Of a DNA stretch of 64,000 nucleotides, positions 16,544-25,979 are shown piece by piece. This stretch comes from a bacterium. GTDB lineage: Bacteria; Electryoneota; RPQS01. Positions within the stretch are counted from its first letter, which is position 1; the number at the start of each line of letters is the position of its first letter. The DNA lies in assembly GCA_036504735.1 (NCBI GenBank), contig DASXUQ010000005.1:527377-591376 (forward strand), in the 5' to 3' direction. The notes below the pieces were generated by a model. The model saw nothing but the letters and a program-made list of their open reading frames with translations, had not been told where the DNA came from and did no database searches. The translations under genes were made by a program, and so were the position numbers.

Positions 16544-17886
16544 TGGCTCTGGATTTGAATGGCAAGCGAGTCGCCGTCATCGGCGGTGCTCGCAGTGGGA
16601 TCGGCGCGGCGAAGCTTGTAAAACGGCTCGGCGGGTATGCGCTGGTTTCGGATACCAAGCCGGCAGAAGCCGTGTCGTCCGCGCTGGAGGAGCTGCGGTC
16701 GGCGGGAATCGAGATGGAGACGGGCGAACACCGGCGCGTGGTTACCGAGAATTTCGACCTCGTGGTGCTGTCCCCCGGTGTGGTTCCCAAGCCGGACCTC
16801 GAGCAGGCATGGCAGGCGAAGGGCATTCCCGTCTGGTCGGAGCTGGAACTGTCGGCACGGGCAAGCACAAACCGTTGGATCGGAGTGACCGGGTCCAACG
16901 GCAAGACAACGACCGTGCACCTGATTGCGGATATGTTGAAGCAGGCCGGTATGGACGTCATGATGGCCGGCAACGTCGGCACGGCGTGGAGTGGGCTGCT
17001 GCCTGCGCCGGAGTCCCGCGTGTTTGTGGTCGAGGTCTCAAGTTTCCAGTTGGAAACCTCGCCGACCGTGCACCCCCATGTAGCGGTGCTGCTGAATCTG
17101 TATGAAAACCACCTTGACCGCCACGGGACGATGGACGTTTATGCCGGGCTGAAGGCGAAGCTGTTTCGCAACCAGACCCCCGGCGACGTGGCGGTTTTCA
17201 ATGGCGAAGACATTCGAGTGCGGGAGATTGAGCGCGCTGTTTCAAGTCGCGTAGTAAGATTCGGCCTTTCGTCGGAGTTTGAGTTTTGGGCCGAACCGGA
17301 CCGCCTGGCGTGCCGTATCGACGGACGTGAACAGGCGCTCATTTCCCGGGCCGATTTCCCCCTGATCGGCCATCACAATGCGCTGAATGCGGCGGCGGCC
17401 TCCGCCGCGGCTTACAGCTTTGGCGCGGATCTGGACGCGATTCGCCGCGCGCTCAAAGAGGCGAAGGCCGTGGAGCACCGCATCGAGTACGTGACCACCC
17501 GCAACGGCGTGGCCTACTACAACGATTCGAAGAGCACCAATATGGTGGCCACCATGACTGCCCTGAACTCCTTCCAGCGCGACGTGATTCTGCTGTTCGG
17601 CGGCCGTCCGAAAAAGGAATCGTTCGCGCCACTGGCCACCCGGATTCCGTCGCCGGTCAAAAAACTGATTATTTTCGGAGAGGCTCTGCCGAAGCTGCAT
17701 GCGGATTTGCCCGCAGGCCTGCCGCTTGAAGAGGCGGCAACGATGGAAGCGGCGGTGTCACTGGCGCAGCGCGCGGCGCGCGACGGGGACACGGTGCTCT
17801 TGTCCCCCGGCTGCACGTCCTTCGACGAGTTCAACAACTTCGAAGAACGCGGCCGCATTTTCAAAGCTCTGGTCAAAGGCGCATGA
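16543..17886 (+). CDS. murD: UDP-N-acetylmuramoyl-L-alanine--D-glutamate ligase
   Basis: 447 residues. N-terminal dinucleotide-like fold ('GKRVAVIGGARSGIGAAKLV'), P-loop 'GVTGSNGKTTTVHLI', then 'VEVSSFQLE', 'NLYENHLDRHGTMDVY', 'NDSKSTNMVATMTAL' and the late 'LLSPGCTSFDEFNNFEERGRIF' block diagnostic of MurD. It adds D-glutamate to UDP-MurNAc-L-Ala. It starts by TAATG with mraY and overlaps ftsW by ATGA. Confidence 0.95.
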   Translation: MALDLNGKRVAVIGGARSGIGAAKLVKRLGGYALVSDTKPAEAVSSALEELRSAGIEMETGEHRRVVTENFDLVVLSPGVVPKPDLEQAWQAKGIPVWSELELSARASTNRWIGVTGSNGKTTTVHLIADMLKQAGMDVMMAGNVGTAWSGLLPAPESRVFVVEVSSFQLETSPTVHPHVAVLLNLYENHLDRHGTMDVYAGLKAKLFRNQTPGDVAVFNGEDIRVREIERAVSSRVVRFGLSSEFEFWAEPDRLACRIDGREQALISRADFPLIGHHNALNAAAASAAAYSFGADLDAIRRALKEAKAVEHRIEYVTTRNGVAYYNDSKSTNMVATMTALNSFQRDVILLFGGRPKKESFAPLATRIPSPVKKLIIFGEALPKLHADLPAGLPLEEAATMEAAVSLAQRAARDGDTVLLSPGCTSFDEFNNFEERGRIFKALVKGA

Positions 17887-19067
17887 CCACTCCCTTTGCC
17901 GGCACCCCTCAAACCTCCTCGAACCTCGAACGCCGCGCGGGCTATGATGTCTGGTTGCTGGCGGCAACCATCGGGCTCTGCATCTGCGGTGCGATTTTCG
18001 TGTGGACCTCCTCCGCCGCTCACGCCTGGAAGATGGCGGGCGGGGATTCGGCGACCATTTTCTGGAGCCATATCGGCAGAATGGGCTGGGGGCTGGTCTG
18101 CATGACCGTGCTCTCCTTTGTAGACTACCACATTCTAAACAAGCAGGCCGCACGCTTTGCGATCCTGCTGGCGCTCGCCGCCCTCGTGGCCGTCCTGTTC
18201 ATTCCCCAGCCTGCGGGCGCAACCGCCCACCGCTGGATCTACATCCGCGGCTTCAGTTTTCAGCCCGCCGAACTTGCCAAGTTCGCCCTCATTAACTACC
18301 TCGCCTTCCGCTTCGGCGAACACTTCGATGATCCCTTCTCTTCGGATCGCCGCAAGGTGTACGTCGGCTCGCTGATCATCTCGGTCTTCGTGATCGGTCT
18401 GATTCTGGTCGAGCCCAACCTGTCCATGACCGTGCTGGTTTTCGGCACGGCCGCTCTCCTCTTCTTCCTCTCCGGCATCCGCTTGAAGCCCCTGCTGATC
18501 CTGGCCGGAGCCAGCGCAATTCCGCTGAGTCTGGCGGCTTGGCTGACCCCGTATATGCGCAGCCGCCTCACGGCCTACGTGGACGGCATCGTTGATCCGC
18601 TCCGCGCCGGCTACCATGTGAAGCAGTCGCTCATCGGTATCGGGCATGGCGGCGTGACAGGGCTTGGCCTCGGCGGCTCAACCCAGAAGCATTTCTTCCT
18701 GCCCGAGCCCTACAAAGATTTCATCTTCAGCATCGTGGGCGAGGAGGCAGGATTGATCGGCAGCCTCCTGCTGCTGGCGGGCTTCGGGCTCTTTCTGGCT
18801 CGCGCCTGGAAGATCGCGCGTCACGCGCCGGACAGCTACGGCTATTATCTGGCGGCGGGAATCACCTGCGCGATTGCGATTTCCCTCACCATCAACGTCG
18901 GCGTCACCCTCGGTCTGCTTCCCGCGACAGGACAACCTTTGCCCTTCATCAGCTATGGCGGCTCTTCACTGATGATGACACTCGGAGCGGTCGGCGTCCT
19001 GCTCAATATTTCGAAACAGTCCCAGCGCCACTCCGATTCCCCACACCAACCCTACCGGTTCAAGTGA
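17883..19067 (+). CDS. ftsW: septal peptidoglycan glycosyltransferase FtsW
   Basis: 394 residues of the SEDS family with about ten membrane helices. Characteristic blocks: 'HRWIYIRGFSFQPAELAKFALINYLA', 'EPNLSMTVLVFGTAALLFF', 'GGVTGLGLGGSTQKHFFLPEPYKDFIFSIVGEEAGLIG' and 'LGLLPATGQPLPFISYGGSSLM'. FtsW polymerises lipid II at the septum together with FtsI. Starts by ATGA overlap with murD and ends by GTGA overlap with murG. Confidence 0.95.
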   Translation: MTTPFAGTPQTSSNLERRAGYDVWLLAATIGLCICGAIFVWTSSAAHAWKMAGGDSATIFWSHIGRMGWGLVCMTVLSFVDYHILNKQAARFAILLALAALVAVLFIPQPAGATAHRWIYIRGFSFQPAELAKFALINYLAFRFGEHFDDPFSSDRRKVYVGSLIISVFVIGLILVEPNLSMTVLVFGTAALLFFLSGIRLKPLLILAGASAIPLSLAAWLTPYMRSRLTAYVDGIVDPLRAGYHVKQSLIGIGHGGVTGLGLGGSTQKHFFLPEPYKDFIFSIVGEEAGLIGSLLLLAGFGLFLARAWKIARHAPDSYGYYLAAGITCAIAISLTINVGVTLGLLPATGQPLPFISYGGSSLMMTLGAVGVLLNISKQSQRHSDSPHQPYRFK

Positions 19068-20188
19068 GCGGTCCGCGAAACAACCCAGTTCGGGTCCTGA
19101 TTGCCGGAGGCGGCACCGGCGGCCATGTCTTCCCGGCCCTCGCCATTAAGCAGGCCATCGTGCGCAAGACTCCTCAGGCACAGGTGATCTTCGCCGGAAC
19201 CGCAAGCGGCCTTGAGGCCAAGGTGATGCCGCGGGAAGGCGAGACGCTGAAGACCTTCTGGATCTCGGGCTTCTCGCGCCGCCACGTGCTTCAGAATCTC
19301 CTGTTGCCCCTGAAGCTCGCCGTGAGCTTCTCGCAGAGCCTCAAGCTGCTGCTGTCCTTTCGCCCGCAAGTGGTCATCGGGACGGGTGGCTATGTGATGG
19401 GACCTGTTCTTTGGACCGCGCAGAAGCTCGGCATTCCCACCGTGCTGCAGGAGCAGAACTCGCATCCGGGCTGGACTACTCGAGCCCTCGCGCCGAAGGC
19501 CGGCATGGTCTGCCTCGGGTTCGAAGAGGCCAAGGCCCGGCTGGGCTCTGCGCGAATGGAGTTCACCGGCAACCCGCTGCGATTGTCCTTCCGGGAAGAG
19601 GACTCAAGAGAGGCACGCCAGAGATGGACTCTCGATCCGAGTCGCCGCACGGTACTCGTCTTTGGAGGCTCTGCGGGAGCGCGGTCGATCAATCAGGCCA
19701 TAGCGGGCGCGCTTGAAAATCTCACGGCGGTTTTCAATGTGATCTGGCAGACGGGCCGACTGGGAGTTCCGGAGTCCGCAAATCAGCATCTCATCGAAGC
19801 AGCGAATCACTCAGGGAATCTGAAAGTACTCGAATTTATCGATGATATGCCCGGCGCGTACGCGGTTTCGGACCTTGCCATCTGCCGCGCCGGAGCGATG
19901 ACGCTGGCCGAATTGGCTATGACGGGCGTCCCCGCGGTGCTGATCCCCTACCCTTTTGCCACCGATGACCATCAGACAGCCAATGCAAAAGCGGTCGAGA
20001 CACGCGGCGCGGCACTGTTGATTAAGGACGCTGACCTCACGTCACAAAATGTTTTTTCTGCTGTTCAGCATTGCATGAGTTCAGAAGAAGTATTATCTTC
20101 CATGTCTATAAAGATGAAGTCACTGGCCCATCCCGAAGCGGCGTCGCGCATAGCGGACATCGCGCTTTCTCTCACGGAGAAACCATGA
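19064..20188 (+). CDS. murG: UDP-GlcNAc:lipid I N-acetylglucosaminyltransferase MurG
   Basis: 374 residues, GT-B fold. N-terminal 'LIAGGGTGGHVFPALAI' glycine-rich loop binds lipid I; 'VLVFGGSAGARSIN' and 'CRAGAMTLAELAMTGVPAVLIPYPFATDDHQTANA' form the UDP-GlcNAc site. It turns lipid I into lipid II on the inner face of the membrane. GTG start 19064 overlaps the ftsW stop; no nearby ATG gives the conserved N-terminus. Confidence 0.95.
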   Translation: MSGPRNNPVRVLIAGGGTGGHVFPALAIKQAIVRKTPQAQVIFAGTASGLEAKVMPREGETLKTFWISGFSRRHVLQNLLLPLKLAVSFSQSLKLLLSFRPQVVIGTGGYVMGPVLWTAQKLGIPTVLQEQNSHPGWTTRALAPKAGMVCLGFEEAKARLGSARMEFTGNPLRLSFREEDSREARQRWTLDPSRRTVLVFGGSAGARSINQAIAGALENLTAVFNVIWQTGRLGVPESANQHLIEAANHSGNLKVLEFIDDMPGAYAVSDLAICRAGAMTLAELAMTGVPAVLIPYPFATDDHQTANAKAVETRGAALLIKDADLTSQNVFSAVQHCMSSEEVLSSMSIKMKSLAHPEAASRIADIALSLTEKP

Positions 20189-21582
20189 GCGCGCCCAAAC
20201 TCTTCCGCCGCGTCCGCCACGTGCACATGGTCGGCATCGCCGGCGCCGGCATGAGCGGCATCGCCGAGGTGCTGCTCAACATGGGCTTCGTGGTTTCGGG
20301 CAGCGACCTTCAACTGTCCGATATTACGAACCGCCTCGCCCGCCTGGGCGCCGTGATGCACGAGGGGCACACGGCGGACGCCATCCACGGCGCAGATGTG
20401 GTGGTATACTCGTCGGCGGTCAGGCCCGAGAATGTGGAGATTAGAGCAGCCCGCGAGCAGCACATCCCCACCATTCCCCGCAGTGAGATGCTGGCGGAGC
20501 TGATGCGGCTGAAGGTAGGGATCGGGGTTTCCGGGACCCACGGAAAGACCACGACGACGTCTATCGTCGGGGCCATTCTCCAGCGGGCGGAGCTGAATCC
20601 CACCCTGATCGTGGGCGGCATCGTAAGATCCCTGCAGTCGGGCGTGAAGATGGGCTCGGGAGAGTTGCTGGTGGTTGAAGCGGACGAGTTCGACCGCTCC
20701 TTCTTGAAATTGACCCCGACCCTTGCGGTGATTACGACCATCGAGCCCGAGCATCTGGACACCTATACGGATTTGGCCGGTGTGCAGGATGCTTTCGTGG
20801 AATTTGCCAACAAGGTCCCGTTCTATGGCAGCGTGATCGTCTGCGGCGACGAGCCGAACATTCAGGCGATCCTGCCCCGCATCAAGCGCCCGGTGGTGAG
20901 CTACGGGTTCTCCGAAGGCTGCGATTTCCGCGCCGTTCAGGTCGCCTTCAGCGGGCACCATGCGCGATTCAGCGTGGAAGGCGGCAAGTGCCAGGGGACG
21001 AGCTTTGAACTTCAGGTTCCGGGCCGTCACAATGTGCTGAATGCTCTGGCGTCGATTGCCGTGGCCGACGAGCTGGATGTGCCGCCGGATGTCACCCGCG
21101 CCGCGCTGGCCGAGTTTACCGGCGTTCACCGCAGGTTCGAGATCAAGGGCGAGTTCGACGGCGTGGTGGTGGTAGATGACTACGCGCATCACCCGACCGA
21201 GGTCGAAAACACTCTCCGAACCGCACGGACCTGCTGGCCGGACCGACGGATCGTCGCCCTCTTCCAGCCCCATCTGTTTACCCGCACCCGCGATTTTGCG
21301 GCCGATTTCGGGCAGGTGCTGCGCCTGGCGGATGTGATTCTGCTCACCGACATCTACCCTTCCCGCGAACGGCCCATCCCCGGCATCACGTCCGAACTGA
21401 TTGCCACAGCGGCACGGCAGGAGGGTGCGGACCGGGTTCAGATTTTGAGTGGCGACATCCCGGCGGCCAGCGTAAGGGCGTTGCTTCGGTCGGGCGATGT
21501 GTTGATTGTGATGGGGGCGGGCTCGATTACGAAGGTGGCTCACGAACTTTCCGCCGGGGCTCATGATTCCCGCGCGTTGTGA
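20185..21582 (+). CDS. murC: UDP-N-acetylmuramate--L-alanine ligase
   Basis: 465 residues. 'VHMVGIAGAGMSGIAEVLLNMGF' at the N-terminus, P-loop 'GVSGTHGKTTTTSIV' (the THGKTTT form is typical of MurC), 'VVEADEFDRSFLKL', 'EPEHLDTY' and 'VDDYAHHPTEVENTL'. It adds the first residue of the stem peptide. ATG 20185 has GGAGA at 20176-20180 and overlaps the murG stop as ATGA; the frame is open to 20071 but that extension is not conserved. The last 20 bp overlap murB. Confidence 0.95.
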   Translation: MSAPKLFRRVRHVHMVGIAGAGMSGIAEVLLNMGFVVSGSDLQLSDITNRLARLGAVMHEGHTADAIHGADVVVYSSAVRPENVEIRAAREQHIPTIPRSEMLAELMRLKVGIGVSGTHGKTTTTSIVGAILQRAELNPTLIVGGIVRSLQSGVKMGSGELLVVEADEFDRSFLKLTPTLAVITTIEPEHLDTYTDLAGVQDAFVEFANKVPFYGSVIVCGDEPNIQAILPRIKRPVVSYGFSEGCDFRAVQVAFSGHHARFSVEGGKCQGTSFELQVPGRHNVLNALASIAVADELDVPPDVTRAALAEFTGVHRRFEIKGEFDGVVVVDDYAHHPTEVENTLRTARTCWPDRRIVALFQPHLFTRTRDFAADFGQVLRLADVILLTDIYPSRERPIPGITSELIATAARQEGADRVQILSGDIPAASVRALLRSGDVLIVMGAGSITKVAHELSAGAHDSRAL

Positions 21583-22492
21583 ACGCCTGCTGCGGCAGAT
21601 AAGCTGCCCGGCCAAAGCGCTGGAGCCGCTGGCTCCGTTGACAACCTTCCACATCGGCGGTCCGGCGCAGATTCTGGCCGAAGTGCGAAGCACGGATGAC
21701 GTCGTTGAGCTGATGAAGCTCCTCACGCAGGAGCAGGTTCCGTTCTTTTACCTCGGATTGGGCTCGAACCTCCTTGTCTCTGACGCGGGATTCGACGGCG
21801 TAGTGATTCGGGCTACTGGCGAGCTTTGCCGGATCGAGCTTTCCCATGGCCATATCCGCGCAGGATCCGGCGCCAGACTGCTGGATGTGACGATTTTCGC
21901 CGCGGCGCAGGGTCTGTCGGGAATGGAAACTCTGTGCGGCATCCCCGGTTCGGTGGGCGGCGGGCTGTACATGAACGCCGGGGCCTATGGCGGGGAGATC
22001 GCCGACACCTTTGTCGCAGCCGACGCGCTGACCGCCGACGGTCGCATCGTCACCCTGACCAAGGACGAGATCGGATTTGGGTATCGCAGTGCCCCGGCTC
22101 TGCAAAATGTGCTGATTCTTGAAAGCCGCTACGCGTTAGCCAAAGGCGAACCGGGCAAAATCTACAGCGAAATGCGCCGCGTGTGGAAACTACGCCGCGA
22201 AAAGCAGCCGCTGGACTTCCCTTCCGCCGGGTCCATGTTTAAGCGGCCCCCCGGAGACTATGCGGGACGGTTGATTGAAGCGGTGGGCGGCAAGGGGTTG
22301 CAGATCGGCGGCGCCAGGGTGTCTCCCAAGCACGCCGGGATCTTTGTAAATGCCGGAAACGCCACGGCCGCAGACGTCACCGCACTGGTGCGCGAGATCC
22401 GCCGCCGTGTCTATGAGAAGTTCGGCATCATGCTCCAAACTGAGGTCAAGCCCGTTGGCTTTGAAGCAGACCCGTTTACCATCGAAAGCTGA
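21563..22492 (+). CDS. murB: UDP-N-acetylenolpyruvoylglucosamine reductase
   Basis: 309 residues, FAD-dependent. 'LTTFHIGGPAQIL', FAD-binding 'YLGLGSNLLVSDAGFDGVVI', 'GMETLCGIPGSVGGGLYMNAGAYGGEIAD', 'GFGYRSAPAL', and 'SAGSMFKRPPGDYAGRLIEA' with the catalytic serine of the GSxF motif. It reduces the enolpyruvyl group to form UDP-MurNAc. Placing murB after murC in a dcw cluster is common outside Enterobacteria. It overlaps the N-terminal codons of ftsQ. Confidence 0.95.
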   Translation: MIPARCERLLRQISCPAKALEPLAPLTTFHIGGPAQILAEVRSTDDVVELMKLLTQEQVPFFYLGLGSNLLVSDAGFDGVVIRATGELCRIELSHGHIRAGSGARLLDVTIFAAAQGLSGMETLCGIPGSVGGGLYMNAGAYGGEIADTFVAADALTADGRIVTLTKDEIGFGYRSAPALQNVLILESRYALAKGEPGKIYSEMRRVWKLRREKQPLDFPSAGSMFKRPPGDYAGRLIEAVGGKGLQIGGARVSPKHAGIFVNAGNATAADVTALVREIRRRVYEKFGIMLQTEVKPVGFEADPFTIES

Positions 22493-23288
22493 AAAGCGCC
22501 GCCGGACTCGCCGGGTTACGCTGATCTCGATCGTGGCCGTACTGCTGGTGGTGGGCACGCTTCCGCTCTGGAGCAACTGGATCGCACGGATGTGCGCGGG
22601 CCAATTGGTGGACTGGAGCAGCAGATTTCGGGTTCAACACGTGCTGATCTCCGGCAACCATGTGGTCGCCACGGAAACGATTGAAAAGCTGGCAAGCATC
22701 CCCAAGGGAACATCGCTGTTCAACGTGCCGGTTCACGCCGCCAAGACGCGGATCGAGAGCCAGGCGTGGATCAAAACCGTGGTGGTTCGCCGGCGGCTTC
22801 CCGATGCGATTGAAATCCGGATTGTCGAACGCGAGCCGATTGCCGCCGTGCGCAGCGACAAATTGCTGATTCTCACCTCCGACAGCGTGGCACTGGCGCC
22901 AGTCACCGATAACTGGGTCTGGGACTTTCCGCTGCTCACTCCTCCCCGCCCCGTCAGGTTAAAGGCCGGCGCGACGGTCAGCGACAGTTGCACGCTCGCC
23001 CTGTTACGGGAAGCCCTCAAACTGCACGCGGTCTCGAAAGACGCGTGGCACAACCTCAGCGAATTGTATTATGCCGACGGGCAAATGCACGCGGCACTCT
23101 CCCGTCCCGCCGTGGACGTCTTGCTTGGACACGGCACCAGCGAGCTGGCCTGGACCGGCGCATTGAAGATCCTGAATGGAAAAAGCTCAGCGGATCTGGC
23201 GCGCTATCAGAGCATTGACTTGCGCATACCTGGGAAGATTATTGTGGCAGAGGGCTCAGCGGCGACCGGAGAGCAAACACACGGATGA
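22413..23288 (+). CDS. ftsQ: FtsQ/DivIB-type division protein
   Basis: About 291 residues: basic N-terminal tail (KAEKRRRTRR), one membrane helix (VTLISIVAVLLVVGTLPLW), a POTRA domain ('FRVQHVLISGNHVVATETIEKLASIPKGTSLFNVPVHAAKTRIESQAWIKTVVVRRRLPDAIEIRIVEREPIA') and a C-terminal beta domain. It links FtsL/B to the rest of the divisome. The start is uncertain: ATG 22413 lies inside murB; TTG 22455, with GAGGT at 22442-22446, is equally plausible. Position between murB and ftsA supports the call. ddl, often found here, is absent. Confidence 0.87.
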   Translation: MRSSASCSKLRSSPLALKQTRLPSKAEKRRRTRRVTLISIVAVLLVVGTLPLWSNWIARMCAGQLVDWSSRFRVQHVLISGNHVVATETIEKLASIPKGTSLFNVPVHAAKTRIESQAWIKTVVVRRRLPDAIEIRIVEREPIAAVRSDKLLILTSDSVALAPVTDNWVWDFPLLTPPRPVRLKAGATVSDSCTLALLREALKLHAVSKDAWHNLSELYYADGQMHAALSRPAVDVLLGHGTSELAWTGALKILNGKSSADLARYQSIDLRIPGKIIVAEGSAATGEQTHG

Positions 23289-24544
23289 AAAAGATCGGAA
23301 GCACTATGGACCTGTTGTGCGGCCTCGATATCGGAACCACTAAGATCGTGACCGTGATTGCCGAGCCGGTGGGCGAGGACGAAGTCCAGTTGCTGGGAAT
23401 CGGGTGCGTGCCTTCCCGCGGCCTGCGGCGCGGAGTGGTCATCAACCTCGAACAGACCACCGAAGACATCGAACGCTCCGTGGCCATGGCGGAAGAAGCG
23501 GCGCAGACCACGGTGCATGCGGCCTGGGTGGGATTGGCCGGCGAGCACGTCAAAAGCATCAATTCGCGCGGCGCGATTCCCATCAGCAAGCTGCGCGGCG
23601 AACCGACGGGCGAAGTCACCCAAACCGATGTGGACCGGGTGGTTGAAGCGGCCCGGGCCGTGGCGCTGCCGATGGACCGCCGCATCCTGCACATCCTCCC
23701 GCAGGAATACGTCGTGGATACCGAGCGCGGCATTCGCGCTCCGGTCGGCATGGCCGGTGTGCGCCTTGAAGCCAATGTCCACATCGTCACCTGCGCCGTT
23801 TCCTCTGCGCAGAACATCATGACCTGCTGCAAGCGCGCGGGTCTGACGGTCAATGAACTGGTATTGGAGCCTTTGGCGTCGGCGGCGAGCGTGCTCACCA
23901 AAGACGAGACCGAACTGGGCGCCGTGCTGCTGGATTTCGGCGGCGGTACGACCGATCTTGCCGTCTTCCACAATGGCTTTATCCGCCATTCGGCGGTCAT
24001 CGGGTACGGCGGAGACTATATTACCCGGGACATCGCGGTCGGCCTGCGCACTCCCGTGGAATCCGCCGAGCACATCAAGATCGAAAACGGCGCGGCGCAC
24101 ATGCGCGTCATCGGTCAAAGCGAATTTCTGGAAATCCCCGGCGTGGGCGGCCGCGAGCCGCGCGAGATGAGCCGCTCCATGCTGGTCTCCATTATCGCAC
24201 CGCGTGTGGAAGAGATTCTGACGCTGGCGCGTGACGAATTGGTTCGTTCCCGGACGATGGATTACATCGGAGGGGGCGTGGTCCTCAGCGGTGGCGGCGC
24301 CTCCATGCCGGGCATGGCGGAAATCACCGAAGAGATCTTTACCTTGCCGGTGCGCATCGGCGCGCCGCGCGATGCCGCACCTGGTGATGGCCTTGGGCTC
24401 GGCCCCAAGTTCGCCACCGCCGTCGGTCTTGTACGCTACGCTCATCAGCAGACGCGGCGCGGCGAGACCACAAACAACAACGGCCGTTCCTGGAAGCTTC
24501 GCGCTCCCGGCCGCGTTAAAGAGTGGTTTCAAGGAATCTTTTAA
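23285..24544 (+). CDS. ftsA: cell division protein FtsA
   Basis: 419 residues, actin-like ATPase. Phosphate-1 loop '[16 protein letters not shown]', 1C-domain region, phosphate-2 '[14 protein letters not shown]' and adenosine motif '[15 protein letters not shown]'. The C-terminal '[11 protein letters not shown]' forms the amphipathic helix that anchors FtsA and tethers FtsZ to the membrane. ATG 23285 overlaps the ftsQ stop as ATGA. Confidence 0.95.
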   Translation: MKKIGSTMDLLCGLDIGTTKIVTVIAEPVGEDEVQLLGIGCVPSRGLRRGVVINLEQTTEDIERSVAMAEEAAQTTVHAAWVGLAGEHVKSINSRGAIPISKLRGEPTGEVTQTDVDRVVEAARAVALPMDRRILHILPQEYVVDTERGIRAPVGMAGVRLEANVHIVTCAVSSAQNIMTCCKRAGLTVNELVLEPLASAASVLTKDETELGAVLLDFGGGTTDLAVFHNGFIRHSAVIGYGGDYITRDIAVGLRTPVESAEHIKIENGAAHMRVIGQSEFLEIPGVGGREPREMSRSMLVSIIAPRVEEILTLARDELVRSRTMDYIGGGVVLSGGGASMPGMAEITEEIFTLPVRIGAPRDAAPGDGLGLGPKFATAVGLVRYAHQQTRRGETTNNNGRSWKLRAPGRVKEWFQGIF

Positions 24545-24573
24545 TAGGCAACGAGGTCAAGGAGAGGAAGCAC

Positions 24574-25815
24574 ATGGACTCTAACCGGTTTCAATTTGCC
24601 GAAGAGATCATTGGCAGCGCCAAGATGAAGGTGGTCGGTGTGGGCGGCGCGGGCGGAAACGCGTTGAATTGCATGATTGAGGCGGGGCTGGCCTGCGTGG
24701 ACTTCGTCGCCGTCAACACGGATGCGCAGGCGCTTCAGCAGAATGGCGCCGCCAAGCGCATCCAGATCGGTCGCGAAACGACTCGCGGTCTGGGTGCCGG
24801 AGCAAATCCCGATGTGGGCCGGATTGCCGTTGAAGAAAACCGCGATGAAATCCGTGCCAGCCTCGAAGGGGCCGACATGGTATTCATCACGGCGGGTATG
24901 GGCGGCGGCACGGGCACGGGCGCGGCTCCGATCGTGGCGGAAATCGCCAAGGAACTCGGCGCACTCACCGTCGGCATCGTCACCAAGCCCTTCGCCTTTG
25001 AAGGTAAGAAGCGCTCGGCGGCGGCGGAACGCGGTCTGCTCGAACTTAAGCAGCACGTAGATACGCTGATTGTCATCCCGAACCAGCGCCTGATTTCCAT
25101 CGTCGAACGCGACACTACGTTGAAAGACGCCTTCAAGATGGCGGACAACGTGCTGCTGCAGGCAACCAAAGGCATCTCCGACCTGATCGCGGTGCCCGGC
25201 ATCGTCAATGTGGACTTCGCCGATGTGCGCACCGTCATGGCGCAGCGCGGCGACGCTCTGATGGGCGTGGGCGTGGGGCGCGGCGACCATCGTGCGGTGG
25301 AAGCGGCGCAGCAGGCGATCTCCTCCCCCCTGCTCGAAGAAGTTTCGATTCGCGGCGCGCGGGCGATTCTCATCAACATTACCGGCGGCGATGATCTGGC
25401 GCTGCATGACGTGTCCGAAGCCACGTCGGCGATTTATGAAGCCGCGGGCGAAGACGCCGAAGTGATTTTCGGCGCGGTGTCCGATTCATCCATCACGGGC
25501 GAACTGCGCGTCACGGTCATTGCTACGGGCTTCAATCAGATCGACGTCAAGGCCGGCCCGCAGCGCGTCATGACCAGCACCAACGGGAACGGCAATGGAA
25601 ACGGTAACGGCAACGGCAATGGCGGCACCAAGCTGTACGAGCCGCTGCGCTCAGCGCCCATTGAAGTCCGCAGCTTTGAGCCGCGCGTGGTGCGCATGCC
25701 CGACACGTCCAACGTGCAACCGTTGATGCGCGAGACCAACGGCAAAATGGAGCAGGTAGTGGTCGGCGAAGATTCCTTCGAAATTCCCACCTTCCTCCGT
25801 CACCAGATGGACTGA
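24574..25815 (+). CDS. ftsZ: cell division GTPase FtsZ
   Basis: 413 residues, tubulin-like. GTP-binding '[13 protein letters not shown]' and signature '[10 protein letters not shown]', T7 loop region '[11 protein letters not shown]', then a flexible linker with seven Asn-Gly pairs (DNA 25582-25623) and the C-terminal peptide '[12 protein letters not shown]' that binds FtsA and other partners. It polymerises into the Z-ring. ATG 24574 has AAGGAG at 24559-24564 with 9 nt spacing, the strongest ribosome site in the cluster, suited to the high expression of FtsZ. Last gene of the cluster. Confidence 0.97.
   Translation: MDSNRFQFAEEIIGSAKMKVVGVGGAGGNALNCMIEAGLACVDFVAVNTDAQALQQNGAAKRIQIGRETTRGLGAGANPDVGRIAVEENRDEIRASLEGADMVFITAGMGGGTGTGAAPIVAEIAKELGALTVGIVTKPFAFEGKKRSAAAERGLLELKQHVDTLIVIPNQRLISIVERDTTLKDAFKMADNVLLQATKGISDLIAVPGIVNVDFADVRTVMAQRGDALMGVGVGRGDHRAVEAAQQAISSPLLEEVSIRGARAILINITGGDDLALHDVSEATSAIYEAAGEDAEVIFGAVSDSSITGELRVTVIATGFNQIDVKAGPQRVMTSTNGNGNGNGNGNGNGGTKLYEPLRSAPIEVRSFEPRVVRMPDTSNVQPLMRETNGKMEQVVVGEDSFEIPTFLRHQMD
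25582..25623 (+). repeat. hexanucleotide-type repeat encoding the FtsZ Asn-Gly linker
   Basis: Seven tandem AAY-GGN units (AACGGG, AACGGC, AATGGA, AACGGT and so on). Third positions vary, so selection appears to be on the (NG)7 protein linker, or the expansion is old. Length may vary between strains. Confidence 0.8.
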
Positions 25816-25843
25816 TCAGCTAACGTATTTCTGTCCGAACAGG

Positions 25844-25872
25844 CAACCGCCGCGTGTATAGCGCGGCGGTTG
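25844..25872. terminator. GC-rich hairpin after ftsZ
   Basis: Perfect 11-bp stem (CAACCGCCGCG / CGCGGCGGTTG), 7-nt loop, 28 bp after the ftsZ stop. It has no T-run and probably stabilises the mRNA end ahead of the second hairpin at 25934. Confidence 0.55.
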
Positions 25873-25933
25873 TCTATTGAGTACGGTATGGAGAATCGAA
25901 TTTCTTCATTCGCTCCGGTAGCAGTCAAACGAA

Positions 25934-25959
25934 AAAACCCGGCAGTGATGCCGGGTTTT
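25934..25959. terminator. bidirectional intrinsic terminator
   Basis: AAAACCCGGCA, GTGA loop, TGCCGGGTTTT: perfect 11-bp stem between ftsZ and the convergent lipoprotein gene. It is flanked by six A on the plus strand, i.e. a T-run for the minus-strand transcript. Confidence 0.85.
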
Positions 25960-25979
25960 CCGATTCAGGACTTACGCTG

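Noticed and set aside
20065-21726. 553-residue open frame on the minus strand over murC
   Set aside because: It is a mirror of murC's codon bias in GC-rich DNA; the translation is rich in His/Arg/Gln with no domain, while murC motifs on the plus strand are intact.
23207-24532. 441-residue minus-strand frame over ftsA
   Set aside because: Same codon-bias shadow; ftsA on the plus strand is complete and tightly coupled to its neighbours.
25582-25623. Tandem repeat considered as CRISPR or minisatellite
   Set aside because: Six-base units with no spacers, in frame within ftsZ and coding for Asn-Gly; it is a protein linker.
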